DNA of 64,000 nucleotides from Rectinema subterraneum (GTDB lineage Bacteria > Spirochaetota > Spirochaetia > Treponematales > Rectinemataceae). Within the stretch, counting starts at the first letter, position 1; each line of letters opens with the position of its first letter. The notes under the pieces are model-generated. The model saw nothing but the letters and a program-made list of their open reading frames with translations. It had not been told where the DNA came from and made no database searches. The position numbers and the translations under genes were made by a program. Below are positions 52,523 through 61,280 of this stretch, in pieces. Location of the stretch: assembly GCA_009768935.1 (NCBI GenBank), contig WESA01000007.1, forward strand, positions 1 to 64,000, given 5' to 3'.

Positions 52523-53497
52523 TTACTTTGCGCTTTTCCAAAACTGCACTGAGCCTGGATGTGCAGGAAGCCCTTCAGGGAGAGCTTCTTTGGGATTTAA
52601 TTCGGAAATATCCTTTACTGCCATTGCCAGATTGTCGCGATTTGCCCACATGGACTTGTTAAGCTCATAGACGAGATTGTCAGGGAAGTCCTTGCGAATC
52701 ACAATACAAGTATAATCGCCTACTGTTTTGATCGGGGTAGTGACAGATTTGTAGACGCCAGGCATCACCGTGAAGGTCGTCGTACCATATGCTGCCGCAA
52801 GCGCATCGAGCGCCTTCTGGCCAACTGGCAGAATGACAACCGGCGTATTGCTCTCTATGTTCATGACCACGCTTGCCACCTTGCCGACGGAAAACGCGAA
52901 ACAATCGAGATGATTATCTGCCAGAAGATCCGCGCCGCCATCGTAGGAAGTGAATTCAAATGTCCATTTTTTCTTTTTGAGCTTATCATAATCAGTTCCG
53001 TAGCCTTTCTTGAACAGCGCCTTGATGACAAACTCGCTTGCGGTCCCCGGCTTGAGTGTTGCAAAGCGCACAGGGATATCTTTTGCGATCATGTCGTCCA
53101 CGCTCTTGATGCCGTTCTTTTCTGCAAAATCCTTGCGCATTATGAAGTATGTATACTGCGTGTAGAGGTTTGCCATGATGACAGCATTCTTGACCGCCTT
53201 GCCTTCAAAATCCTCTTCTCCCGCGATTGCCGCGCCAAGAAGCGAAGCTACGGTAAATCCGAAGTCGGCTTTTTTCGCATCGACATTGAGGATATTGGAA
53301 ACACCGCCGCCCGAGCTCGATGTAGTTTGGATTACATTCTTGGACCACATCTCCGAAAGCGCAGTACCAAGAGCAAACCAGTTGCCCCCTGGAGGACCGG
53401 ACATGAATTTCAGCTGATCGGGCCATCCCGCCTTGGACTGGGCAGAAGCACCAACGAGAATTACGAACACCAAGAGCAAGATCATTACTCTGCGCAT
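52523..53497 (-). CDS. TAXI-family TRAP transporter solute-binding protein
   Basis: A 324-residue periplasmic receptor with signal peptide (VMILLLVFVILVGASAQ). TAXI landmarks: FMSGPPGGNWFALGTALSEM, TTSSSGGGVSNILNVDAKKA (the ligand loop), DFGFTVASLLGAA, and LADNHLDCFAFSVGKV. GGGAGGGATTT precedes ATG 53497. First gene of a two-gene operon divergent from the IclR gene. Confidence 0.92.
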   Translation of the reverse strand: MRRVMILLLVFVILVGASAQSKAGWPDQLKFMSGPPGGNWFALGTALSEMWSKNVIQTTSSSGGGVSNILNVDAKKADFGFTVASLLGAAIAGEEDFEGKAVKNAVIMANLYTQYTYFIMRKDFAEKNGIKSVDDMIAKDIPVRFATLKPGTASEFVIKALFKKGYGTDYDKLKKKKWTFEFTSYDGGADLLADNHLDCFAFSVGKVASVVMNIESNTPVVILPVGQKALDALAAAYGTTTFTVMPGVYKSVTTPIKTVGDYTCIVIRKDFPDNLVYELNKSMWANRDNLAMAVKDISELNPKEALPEGLPAHPGSVQFWKSAK

Positions 53498-53538
53498 AAA
53501 TCCCTCCCTAAAATAATAAACTCTCCAAATCATTTATC

Positions 53539-53567
53539 ATGATACGAGTGGTATATTGATCCGTCAA
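53539..53567 (-). promoter_or_regulatory. Promoter of the TAXI TRAP operon
   Basis: Minus strand TTGACG (53562-53567), 17-nt spacer, TATCAT (53539-53544), about 40 nt before the ATG. Confidence 0.6.
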
Positions 53568-53670
53568 GAATAAATATTCACTGTGGCTAACTAAAAATTG
53601 TGTCACGAACCTTATATATGAAGTTTTTTATCGGCCGGCCATATACAATCTTCGTGCCATTATAGTTTTC

Positions 53671-53731
53671 TTGACAACCTGACAGTTCTGTGCAATAATT
53701 CATATACAAGAAAGCTGTTCGTATATATGAA
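53671..53731 (+). promoter_or_regulatory. Promoter and candidate operator of the IclR/DctPQM operon
   Basis: TTGACA (53671-53676), 17-nt spacer, AATAAT (53694-53699). Immediately downstream TTCATATAC (53699-53707) and GTATATATGAA (53721-53731) form an interrupted inverted repeat over the transcript start, a likely IclR-family site. Confidence 0.6.
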
Positions 53732-53766
53732 CAACTAAAACCTTGCCTGATTCAGAAAGGTGCTCT

Positions 53767-54576
53767 ATGGCTGAAGTGAATTCGGTGAAAAAAGCGCTCG
53801 CCATTCTCGATTTGCTCTCAGATCGCAATAGCCGCAGCCTCTCTGAAATCTCGAAAGCGCTCGCCCTGCCAAAGAGCACGGTGCATAGCCTCCTCGAAAC
53901 GCTCACCCTCGCGCGCGTCCTTGAGCGGGACGTGGAATCCGGCAGCTATTCGCTTGGCATACGGCTCATCGAGCTGGGCTACTGCGCACAAACAGGGCTC
54001 GATCTTGTGCGCATTGCTGCACCTTTTCTTAAAGGCCTCAATGTTCGCTTTGATGAAACTGTTCACCTCACTGTGCTGGATAACGATGAAGTGCTCTATA
54101 TCGATTGTATCGAATCGCAGCGGAGGCTGAGAACGTATTCGGTAATTGGAGTGCGCGCGCCGCTCCATTGCACATCAGTCGGCAAGGCAATTCTCGCTTT
54201 TCTGGACGATGGAGAAATCCGTCGTATCATCGCTGAGCGCGGGCTGCCTGGCTTTACTGAGAATACTATCACGACCGAAGCCCGCCTTTGGGAGGAAATC
54301 GCGCATATTCGCGACCAAGGCTATGCAATCGACGACCGAGAGCACGAAGATCATCTACGCTGTATCGGCGCTCCCATTTTCAATGCACGTGGCGAGGTGT
54401 TCGCTTCAATGAGCCTCTCCGGACCGGCAGAACGAAATACACTGGAGCGCTTGGAATCGATGGTGTCTGCGTTGCTCGAGGCGACAGGTGAAATATCACA
54501 TCGCCTTGGATTCAGAAACAGGGAATTCAGCCGCGCACGCGGCGAGAATCATATCACACCCGCAAATTCTTATTAG
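53767..54576 (+). CDS. IclR-family transcriptional regulator
   Basis: A 269-residue regulator: winged helix RSLSEISKALALPKSTVHSL at the N-terminus and the IclR effector domain (LHCTSVGKAILAFL, RDQGYAIDDREHEDHLRCIG, FNARGEVFASMSLSGP). ATG 53767 with AAAGGTG upstream is favoured over TTG 53743. It directly precedes the dctP gene by 10 bp, so it is in the operon it probably controls, and may also control the divergent TAXI system. Confidence 0.92.
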   Translation: MAEVNSVKKALAILDLLSDRNSRSLSEISKALALPKSTVHSLLETLTLARVLERDVESGSYSLGIRLIELGYCAQTGLDLVRIAAPFLKGLNVRFDETVHLTVLDNDEVLYIDCIESQRRLRTYSVIGVRAPLHCTSVGKAILAFLDDGEIRRIIAERGLPGFTENTITTEARLWEEIAHIRDQGYAIDDREHEDHLRCIGAPIFNARGEVFASMSLSGPAERNTLERLESMVSALLEATGEISHRLGFRNREFSRARGENHITPANSY

Positions 54577-54586
54577 GAGGCATTGT

Positions 54587-55585
54587 ATGAAAAAAGCAGT
54601 ATTTGCAGTGGTCGCACTGCTCATGTTGGCAAGCCCGGCAATATTCGCCCAGCAAAAGCCGGTAAAGCTTGTGTTCACCTCGGTCAGTGTGCCAGGGGAC
54701 GCTCACACGCAGGCGATGTTTGTGTTCAAGGATGAGGTGGAAAAACTCTCCGGTGGGCAGATTCAAGTCGATGTCTACCATTCCGGCCAGCTCTTCACCC
54801 AGCAGGCTGAACAGGATGCCATCCGCAAAGGCACCGTGGATATGGTGTACACCTCGGCGCAGTGGCTTGCAGAGTTCATACCCTATCTTTCGATGTTCGG
54901 CGCTGCGTATACCTTCCAGAGCTACGACCAGATGACCAAGACATTCAACGGCCCCATCGGGAAAAAGATCTTTGAAGAAGTCGCACAGAAGACCGGCATC
55001 CGCCCGCTCGTCGCCTACTATCTCGGAACCCGCCAGCTCAATCTGACCGCAAAGGTCGGCCCTATCACGAGACCAGAGCAGATGAAAGGCGTCAAGCTCC
55101 GTGTACCGAACAGCCCGACCTGGATCGCGATGGGCAAAGCACTCGGTGCCAATCCCACCCCGATGGCCTTCAATGAAGTCTATATGGGCCTCAAAACAGG
55201 AGCCATCGAAGGCCAGGATAACCCGCTCCCCACCGATAAAAACGCAAAGTTCTATGAGGTAACGAAATACATTGTCTTGACAAACCATGTCGTCGATTCC
55301 ACATGGCCTTCGATCAACGAGAAAAAATGGCAGAGCCTGACAAAGGAACAGCAGGGCTGGCTCATGCAGGCTGCCGAAAAGGCCCGCCAGTTCTGCGATA
55401 AGACCAACCTTGACAACGAGAAGAACATCCTCGACTTCTTCCGCCAGCAGGGCCTTACCGTAATCGAGAATCCAGATCGTGCAGCATTCGCCGCATATGC
55501 AAAGAATTCCTACCTTACCGAGAGCAAAGATATCTCGAAGGACTGGGATCTTAACCTGTACGAGGAGATTCAGAAGCTGAAATAG
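54587..55585 (+). CDS. dctP: TRAP transporter DctP-type solute-binding protein
   Basis: A 332-residue DctP-family receptor with signal peptide (VVALLMLASPAIFAQ). Landmarks: GQIQVDVYHSGQLF, KGTVDMVYTSAQWL, MKGVKLRVPNSPTWIAMGKA with the Arg that binds the ligand carboxylate, and KTGAIEGQDNPLPT. AGGAGG lies 6 nt before ATG 54587. Neighbours (IclR, DapA-family lyase) suggest a sugar acid or keto-acid ligand such as a hexuronate derivative. Confidence 0.93.
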   Translation: MKKAVFAVVALLMLASPAIFAQQKPVKLVFTSVSVPGDAHTQAMFVFKDEVEKLSGGQIQVDVYHSGQLFTQQAEQDAIRKGTVDMVYTSAQWLAEFIPYLSMFGAAYTFQSYDQMTKTFNGPIGKKIFEEVAQKTGIRPLVAYYLGTRQLNLTAKVGPITRPEQMKGVKLRVPNSPTWIAMGKALGANPTPMAFNEVYMGLKTGAIEGQDNPLPTDKNAKFYEVTKYIVLTNHVVDSTWPSINEKKWQSLTKEQQGWLMQAAEKARQFCDKTNLDNEKNILDFFRQQGLTVIENPDRAAFAAYAKNSYLTESKDISKDWDLNLYEEIQKLK

Positions 55586-55594
55586 TTCCACACC

Positions 55595-55667
55595 GTTGCG
55601 GGCGCGCTCGTATCCTGCCGCCAATAGAGCATCGGATTCTATTGGCCGCACGGACGCGCCCGGCAAC
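55595..55667 (+). other. Large hairpin between dctP and dctQ
   Basis: Inner stem GCCAATAGA (55620-55628)/TCTATTGGC (55638-55646) and outer stem GTTGC plus GGGCGCG (55595-55606) with CGCGCCC and GCAAC (55655-55667). Extensive structure between receptor and membrane genes, without a terminator T-run. Confidence 0.7.
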
Positions 55668-55707
55668 CCATCTTTTTGCTGTACAGCAAGAACCAAAAGG
55701 AGCCGCC

Positions 55708-56205
55708 ATGCCGTTCTGGCTGAAAAAAACGGGAAAATTCCTTGTTGACTGCATCGAACTGTATCTTCCGATGCTCACGTTTACCGTGCTGTTTGTTTCG
55801 TTCATGTCGCAAATTGTGGCGCGGTATCTGTTCAAGCCGCTCATCTGGCCCGAGGAGTTGAGCCTCATCTGCTTTATCTGGACTGCGCTGCTGGGCGGGC
55901 TCTATGCAAAACGGACTGGCTCGCATGTGGCATTTACCATGCTGTATGACGCTGCAAAACCTGGCCTGCAGAAAGCCATGCGCATCGCGGGAAATGCGCT
56001 TCTACTCACATCTTTGATACTCATTTTTATTCCGTCCTGGAATTACATCCAGTTTATGGCGTACAAGAAGTCCGATGCCCTGCGCATCCCGATGAACTGG
56101 GCGTATTTCCCCTTCATTGTGTTTCTCGCTGACATGATCGTGCGGCTCGTGATCGATATCGTGAAAGATATCGCGGGCAAAGCCAGCGGCGGAGGCAAAC
56201 CATGA
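55708..56205 (+). CDS. dctQ: TRAP transporter small permease subunit
   Basis: A 165-residue four-helix membrane protein of the DctQ family: PMLTFTVLFVSFMSQIVARY, PLIWPEELSLICFIWTALLG and AKRTGSHVAFTML match the family. AAAAGGAG precedes ATG 55708. Its last codons overlap the dctM start by 4 bp (ATGA), so the two are translationally coupled. Confidence 0.92.
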   Translation: MPFWLKKTGKFLVDCIELYLPMLTFTVLFVSFMSQIVARYLFKPLIWPEELSLICFIWTALLGGLYAKRTGSHVAFTMLYDAAKPGLQKAMRIAGNALLLTSLILIFIPSWNYIQFMAYKKSDALRIPMNWAYFPFIVFLADMIVRLVIDIVKDIAGKASGGGKP

Positions 56206-57500
56206 ACCTCGCGCTCATCGTTTTCTTTGTTTCATTTACGCTCATTTTCCTTTTGCGCATTCCTATCGCGCCGGGAATGATGATGGCTTCTGCTTTCTAT
56301 TTTGCATTGTCGAAAAATCCGGCGGCCTCGCTCGACATGGTCGCCATGCAATTTCTCACCAACATGAACGCAAGCTTCATCCTGATCGCCGTGCCGCTCT
56401 TTGTGTTCATGGCAGAGATCATGAATTCGGGCAAAGTGACGAACATGATCTTCTCGTTTGCAAACGCCCTGGTCGGAAAGCGAAAAGGCGCGCTGGGGCA
56501 TGTGAATGTCGTCGCTTCAATTATATTCTCCGGAATGACTGGCTCGGCTCTCGCTGATGCGTCCGGATTGGGGAGCATGGAAATCAAGGCGATGCGCGAG
56601 CAGAACTATGATGATGGCTATACATGCGCAATCACCGCTGCCAGCGCGACTATCGGTCCCATTATTCCGCCGAGCATTCCTATGGTGTTCTATTCGATGC
56701 TTTCAGGCGCGTCGATCGGCTATTTATTCTTAGGCGGTGTTCTGCCAGGGCTGCTCATCGGCGTGGGGCTCATGATCTATACCGCAATTATCGCGCGGGC
56801 CAGAAATTATCCGGAGGGACAGAGCTTGAAGCCGCTGGAATTCTGGAAACTCACGCTCCGCTCGATTCCAGCCTTGTTTTCGGTTGTTGTCCTGCTAGGC
56901 GGCATCTATACCGGAATTGTCACACCGACAGAGGCTGGTGCGCTTGCTGCATTCTATGCCTTGCTCGTCTCTGTCTTTTTATATCGGGCTTTCGGGTGGA
57001 AGGATTTCAAGCAGGTGCTGGTAAATACCGTGCGCACAACTGGCACACTTTCCCTCCTCGTAGGCAGCGCGTATGCGTTCTCGTACATCGTGACTATCGA
57101 AAAGATCCCGAATTTTGTGGCCAGCCTCATGCTCGGGCTCACGACCAACAAATATGTGATGCTACTCATCATCAATGTGGTATTTCTCGCGCTCGGCATG
57201 TTCATCGACACGATGGCGATCACGCTGGTGTTCATTCCGATCGTGCTGCCTATCATCAACCAGCTGGGAATCGATCTTGTGCATTTCGGCGTAGTGATTG
57301 TGCTCAACATGATGATCGGGCTGTCGACGCCGCCGTACGGGATGCTGCTCTATGTGGTATCGGGCATTTCGGGAACGCCGCTCAAAACGATTATCAAGGA
57401 AATCATTCCCATGATATTTGTAATTGTCGTAGTTTTATTTCTCATAACGTATATTCCTGACATAGTGCTCCTGATTCCGCGGTTGTCGGGGTATCGGTAA
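56202..57500 (+). CDS. dctM: TRAP transporter large permease subunit
   Basis: A 432-residue DctM-family membrane protein with about 12 helices: LRIPIAPGMMMASAFYFALS, GMTGSALADASGLGSMEIKA, TIGPIIPPSIPMVFYSML and VTPTEAGALAAFYALL are signature loops. It carries the ion-coupled translocation path for the receptor encoded by dctP. Confidence 0.94.
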   Translation: MNLALIVFFVSFTLIFLLRIPIAPGMMMASAFYFALSKNPAASLDMVAMQFLTNMNASFILIAVPLFVFMAEIMNSGKVTNMIFSFANALVGKRKGALGHVNVVASIIFSGMTGSALADASGLGSMEIKAMREQNYDDGYTCAITAASATIGPIIPPSIPMVFYSMLSGASIGYLFLGGVLPGLLIGVGLMIYTAIIARARNYPEGQSLKPLEFWKLTLRSIPALFSVVVLLGGIYTGIVTPTEAGALAAFYALLVSVFLYRAFGWKDFKQVLVNTVRTTGTLSLLVGSAYAFSYIVTIEKIPNFVASLMLGLTTNKYVMLLIINVVFLALGMFIDTMAITLVFIPIVLPIINQLGIDLVHFGVVIVLNMMIGLSTPPYGMLLYVVSGISGTPLKTIIKEIIPMIFVIVVVLFLITYIPDIVLLIPRLSGYR

Positions 57501-57536
57501 AGCCCCAAGAGGCGCGTGTATCAAAGAAGGTTGCAT

Positions 57537-58466
57537 ATGAATAAAACAATTCCAGACGGCGTTTGGCCGACGATGATCACACCCTATCACGAAGATGGGC
57601 GCATCGATTGGGACGCGCTCGAAAAGCTCGTGGAATGGCATATCGAGCGCCGTGTTGCAGGGCTTTTTGCCGTGTGCCAATCGAGCGAAATGTTTCACTT
57701 AAGCCTGCGCGAGCGGCTCGAACTGGCGCGAATGTCGATCAAGTTTGCAGCCGGGCGCGTGCCTGTTCTTGTCTCCGGCCATGTGGCTGATTCGCTCGAT
57801 GACCAGATCGAAGAAGCAAAGATGATGGCGGACACGGGAGCCGACGCATTCATCCTTGTGACGAACAGACTTGCAAAGCGCCACGAGAGCGACGATGTTT
57901 TCAAGCGTAACCTCGAGCTTTTCCTTGACCGTTTCGATCGGGATATACTGCTCGGGTTCTATGAGTGCCCGGCGCCGTACAAGCGGCTTATCAGCCCGGA
58001 GCTCATGCGCTTTGTTGTGGGGACAGGGCGCTTTGGCTTCCTCAAAGATACGAGCTGCCGCATGGGCGATATCAAGGCAAAGCTTGAGGCGGCGCGGGGC
58101 AGCGGCTTCAAGCTCTTCAATGCGAATGCGGCGACTCTCCTTGCTTCGCTCCGGGCGGGCGCTTCGGGATATTCCGGGATCATGACGCATTTCCACTCGG
58201 ATTTGTATGTGTGGCTGTGTCGAAACTGGGCTTCGCGGCCGCAGGAAGCGGAAGAGCTTCAAGATTTCCTTGGCCTGGCCTCGGTCATCGAGTATCAACT
58301 CTATCCCGTGAATGCGATGTACGCGCTGCAACTCGAAGGGCTGCCGATAACGCTTTACAGCCGCCGCGCTGATGCGCGCCAGTTCACCGAATCCATGCGC
58401 CTCGAGGTCGAGCAGATGATGCGATTGTCGCACAAGTTTTCGGAGAGGATAAGAAGCCTTGATTGA
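57537..58466 (+). CDS. DapA-family (class I aldolase-like) lyase/dehydratase
   Basis: A 309-residue DHDPS/N-acetylneuraminate-lyase superfamily protein. Catalytic Tyr in LLGFYECPAPY (near 142) and Schiff-base Lys in FGFLKDTS (near 170). The carboxylate-binding GTTGE of DapA is replaced by AVCQSSEMFHLS. That, plus the TRAP operon context, argues for a sugar-acid lyase or dehydratase, not lysine synthesis. AAAGAAGG precedes ATG 57537. It lies 36 bp after dctM. The exact reaction is unassigned. Confidence 0.85.
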   Translation: MNKTIPDGVWPTMITPYHEDGRIDWDALEKLVEWHIERRVAGLFAVCQSSEMFHLSLRERLELARMSIKFAAGRVPVLVSGHVADSLDDQIEEAKMMADTGADAFILVTNRLAKRHESDDVFKRNLELFLDRFDRDILLGFYECPAPYKRLISPELMRFVVGTGRFGFLKDTSCRMGDIKAKLEAARGSGFKLFNANAATLLASLRAGASGYSGIMTHFHSDLYVWLCRNWASRPQEAEELQDFLGLASVIEYQLYPVNAMYALQLEGLPITLYSRRADARQFTESMRLEVEQMMRLSHKFSERIRSLD

Positions 58467-58594
58467 AAATCCGCAGTGGGCGACCTGGCAGAGAGCGCTG
58501 CCCGCCCCACAGAGCCAGCGGCGGGCGCTCGATCTGCTGAGCCGCCTCTGAGCCGCCAACGAATAAGTTGTAGCAGGCGATTTAGTATTTCAGG

Positions 58595-58600
58595 TATACT
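58595..58600 (+). promoter_or_regulatory. -10 element of the arfB-like gene
   Basis: TATACT ends 6 nt before ATG 58607, with no Shine-Dalgarno and no clear -35; fits the leaderless pattern seen for other single genes here. Confidence 0.45.
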
Positions 58601-58606
58601 GGCATC

Positions 58607-59023
58607 ATGAACAAGGAGCTTCTGGCCGCATCGATACTCGACAACGCCGTAATCGATTTCGCCCGTTCAAGCGGCCCGGGCGGCCAAAATGTCAACAAAG
58701 TCAATACCAAAGTCATCGCGCGCGTCCCGCTCTGCACGCTCGCGGGGCTCGATGATAAAGAAATGGAACTCGTGCGTACCCGCCTTGCCGGCAGAATTAA
58801 CGCAAAAGATGAAATTGTCGTCTCGGTGCAGGAAGAGCGCAGCCAAGTGCAGAACAGAGAGCGCGCTCTCAACAAGCTCATTGCCCTCATTGTCGCTGCT
58901 GCGCGCAGGATGCCGCCCCGGATCCCCACGAAACCTACTCGCGCCTCGAAAGAAAGAAAACTCACAACCAAACGCCGCCGCGCCGCAATCAAGGGATATC
59001 GGCAGAAGCCCCAGCTGGAGTGA
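58607..59023 (+). CDS. arfB: ArfB/YaeJ-like peptidyl-tRNA hydrolase (ribosome rescue)
   Basis: A 138-residue class-I-release-factor-like protein with the GGQ loop (SSGPGGQNVNKVNTKV; GGQ at 25-27) that hydrolyses peptidyl-tRNA on stalled ribosomes, and a basic C-terminal tail (TRASKERKLTTKRRRAAIKG) that threads into the empty mRNA channel. No codon-recognition domains. Likely leaderless and monocistronic. Confidence 0.92.
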   Translation: MNKELLAASILDNAVIDFARSSGPGGQNVNKVNTKVIARVPLCTLAGLDDKEMELVRTRLAGRINAKDEIVVSVQEERSQVQNRERALNKLIALIVAAARRMPPRIPTKPTRASKERKLTTKRRRAAIKGYRQKPQLE

Positions 59024-59162
59024 GCAGCAGCCTGCTAAGCGCCTGCTGACCGCGACCAGGCCGCGCGCCCGGAGGCTTTATGCGCATACACAAAGCGCCA
59101 ATAATACTGATTATTCCTATATGGTTTACAATAATCCACATGTCTGTATGTTATTGTAATTG

Positions 59163-59447
59163 ATGAAACTCGAAAGGCTCCTGCAGGCATTCGCCGGCCA
59201 GCCATACTTCGACTATCCTGCGGTACGGCTCAATTTCCAGGATGAAAGTGACCACACATCGAGGACCGCACTGAGTCGCTTTGCAAAGCGCGGCATCCTG
59301 CTTGAGCTGAAACGCGGACTCTACGCATTCTCCGCTGTTGGACAAATGAATCAGCTCCTTACCTGCGATATGCCATCCCTGATCAGGGCATTTCTTTCGT
59401 TGCCGTCAGCAGCGATGGCAGCACAAGGTCGCCATAGTAGATCGTAA
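59163..59447 (+). pseudogene. Truncated AbiEi-type antitoxin/regulator fragment
   Basis: The first ~60 residues (PYFDYPAVRLNF, TALSRFAKRGILLELKRGLY) match the N-terminal winged-helix domain of AbiEi-family type IV antitoxins and related regulators. After about residue 73 the frame runs into the 3' end of the convergent lipoprotein gene and reads an unrelated tail, so most of the antitoxin is missing. No AbiEii toxin is present. It may survive as a solo DNA-binding domain. Confidence 0.55.
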
Positions 59448-60276
59448 AATCACCAGAAACAGTCTTCTTGCCTTTGTTCTTGAACGTGCCCGAACCCACC
59501 GCGGTCATGTCATACAGCATGTATGGCCTGAAAATGGGCAATACAGAAGCATTGAAGTTGACCGAATCGCCTTCGACGGTGCCCGCGATCGGGCCATGAA
59601 GGCTGTAGTTCCAGCCTTCACCAGACTCGCTCCAGGTTCCGACAGCGGTGCCCGCATCGAAATCGAGGATTGTATTGAATACCAGCGTCTGGGGAGTCGG
59701 GGTGGGGAACAGATAGGTCGCTACTCCTATGTAGTTCGCAATGTTTTTTCCGCCGAGCATTGGCGAGCCGATAAAATATCCGCTCTTTTCAACACCCTGC
59801 TCGAACTTCGATATGGTGCCGAAAAAGCCGCTGTCCTGCGAATACAAGCCGGCGAAGGCATACGAAACGCCGCCTTCTTGGGCTGTCGTGCCCTGCAGAT
59901 ACCCCGAGGCTTGGTCGTACACAAAACTTGCGATTTTATATCTCTTTGTATTGTAGAGCAATTTCCCATTCTTGATATATCCGTCTGGCGATACTGGCAC
60001 AAGTGCGCGGGCAAATTTCTGCTGACCGACCATATCGAATTCAAAGAAAAAACAATCCGGGGCTATAGCCGCGGTACCGACAATTTTTTCGACAACCGGG
60101 GTTTTGTCCGGTTTGCCCTTGCTGAGCCCGCTGGCGTCTGCTGATAGCGATTTTTCCGAGCTGTTCAAATCGACCACCGTTCCCGCGGGCGCATTGATAT
60201 CGCATGACGCGAGAGCAATTACCGCGAGAGCAACGATGAGCGCCAGTTTCAGCGCAATCCCGCTTTTCTTTTTCAT
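59383..60276 (-). CDS. Hypothetical lipoprotein
   Basis: A 297-residue lipoprotein: signal peptide LKLALIVALAVIALASC with lipobox LASC, then a Ser/Asp-rich linker and a beta-rich body (GTVEGDSVNFNASVLPIF, GSGTFKNKGKKTVSGDFTIY) suggesting a beta-sandwich or barrel-like fold. GGAGG lies upstream of ATG 60276. No family recognised. Its 3' end overlaps the truncated AbiEi-type frame by 65 bp. Confidence 0.75.
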   Translation of the reverse strand: MKKKSGIALKLALIVALAVIALASCDINAPAGTVVDLNSSEKSLSADASGLSKGKPDKTPVVEKIVGTAAIAPDCFFFEFDMVGQQKFARALVPVSPDGYIKNGKLLYNTKRYKIASFVYDQASGYLQGTTAQEGGVSYAFAGLYSQDSGFFGTISKFEQGVEKSGYFIGSPMLGGKNIANYIGVATYLFPTPTPQTLVFNTILDFDAGTAVGTWSESGEGWNYSLHGPIAGTVEGDSVNFNASVLPIFRPYMLYDMTAVGSGTFKNKGKKTVSGDFTIYYGDLVLPSLLTATKEMP

Positions 60277-60431
60277 CCTGGTTCCTCCTTGGATACCATG
60301 ATTATCGGCATTATCAGGAATTATCAATAAAGTAAAATGCGTTGCACTGGCGCTCCAGGAAATTGCCTGTTTATTTCAGCTTTCTGATGTACTACGACTC
60401 GCGCGCGGGCCCAGCGTCCGCCCTTCGAACA

Positions 60432-61280
60432 TCATTCCATTTCCGGGTATACGGAACGCTTCACAAAAGGCGCGGAGAGAAAACGTCCCATCGTTTTCAG
60501 CCCCGTGAGCCAGACAATCCTCCTGCCGTTTCTGCGGTTCTGCAGCATCTGGTCCACGAGCCAAGGGGCCACGGTTTCCACCCTGTCGGAGAGAATGTTG
60601 AAAATGCGACGAACCTTTTTCCATTCCTCGGGTTTGCCGGCATATTCGCCGATAATCAGGTCGGTGACAACCATGCCGGGACGCAGCGCTCCGACAATCA
60701 CACCGCTCCCTTCCGCCTCCTTCGCCATCGAATCGGTAATGTACGCCAGCGCCCGCTTGGAAGCCCCGTACGCCGCCATGCCCCGCACAATGCTTCCATT
60801 CGAGCCGAGCCCTTCAAGGTTGTAGATCGCCCCATCGCCCTGCGCCCTCATCCCTGTCATGGCGACCTTGCACCCATACAGGGCGCCTGTGCAGTTCGTA
60901 CCGAAAATGTCGCGAATCAGGTCCGGTTTGAGCTCGTCGATGTCGCTCTGCGGCTGACCGATGCCCGCATTGTTAATCCAGATATCCACCCTGCCGAAAC
61001 TGGAGATCGCGTAGTCCCAGAGCGCCTGCACCTGGGCAAACTCCCTGACATCGCATTCCGTGCCCGCGACGGGGACAGCCTCCGCGCTTTTCAGCGCAGA
61101 GCCCGGCCCGGCAACCTCTGCCTTGAGCTCCTCTACAGCCCTCCGCACCACCTCGCCAATTCTCCCTGAAATGACGACACTGGCCCCCCGTTCAAGAAAA
61201 CACTTGGCAAGCCCACGCCCAATGCCTCTCGTGCCGCCTGTAATGATCACAACTAGTGATTTCGAGTCCTGGATGTTCAT
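60432..61280 (-). CDS. Short-chain dehydrogenase/reductase
   Basis: A 282-residue classical SDR: TGGTRGIGRGLA cofactor motif, INNAGIG, catalytic Ser region YNLEGLGSNGS and YGASKRAL. It lacks a signal peptide. The NLEG sequence before the catalytic Ser, with a Gly-rich stretch, resembles chlorophyll b reductase-like SDRs, but the substrate is unknown. AAGGAGC precedes ATG 61280. Gene is isolated; the 200-bp gap to the HAD gene contains the short inverted repeat TGTCC/GGACA (61381-61397). Confidence 0.85.
   Translation of the reverse strand: MNIQDSKSLVVIITGGTRGIGRGLAKCFLERGASVVISGRIGEVVRRAVEELKAEVAGPGSALKSAEAVPVAGTECDVREFAQVQALWDYAISSFGRVDIWINNAGIGQPQSDIDELKPDLIRDIFGTNCTGALYGCKVAMTGMRAQGDGAIYNLEGLGSNGSIVRGMAAYGASKRALAYITDSMAKEAEGSGVIVGALRPGMVVTDLIIGEYAGKPEEWKKVRRIFNILSDRVETVAPWLVDQMLQNRRNGRRIVWLTGLKTMGRFLSAPFVKRSVYPEME

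Noticed and set aside
54554..55696. 380-codon minus-strand frame opposite dctP
   Set aside because: Antisense to a clear TRAP receptor with signal peptide and Shine-Dalgarno; no motif of its own.
58460..58552. 30-codon frame just after the DapA-family gene
   Set aside because: Starts with TTG overlapping the previous stop, no ribosome site; too short to support as a gene, though it could be a decayed gene end.
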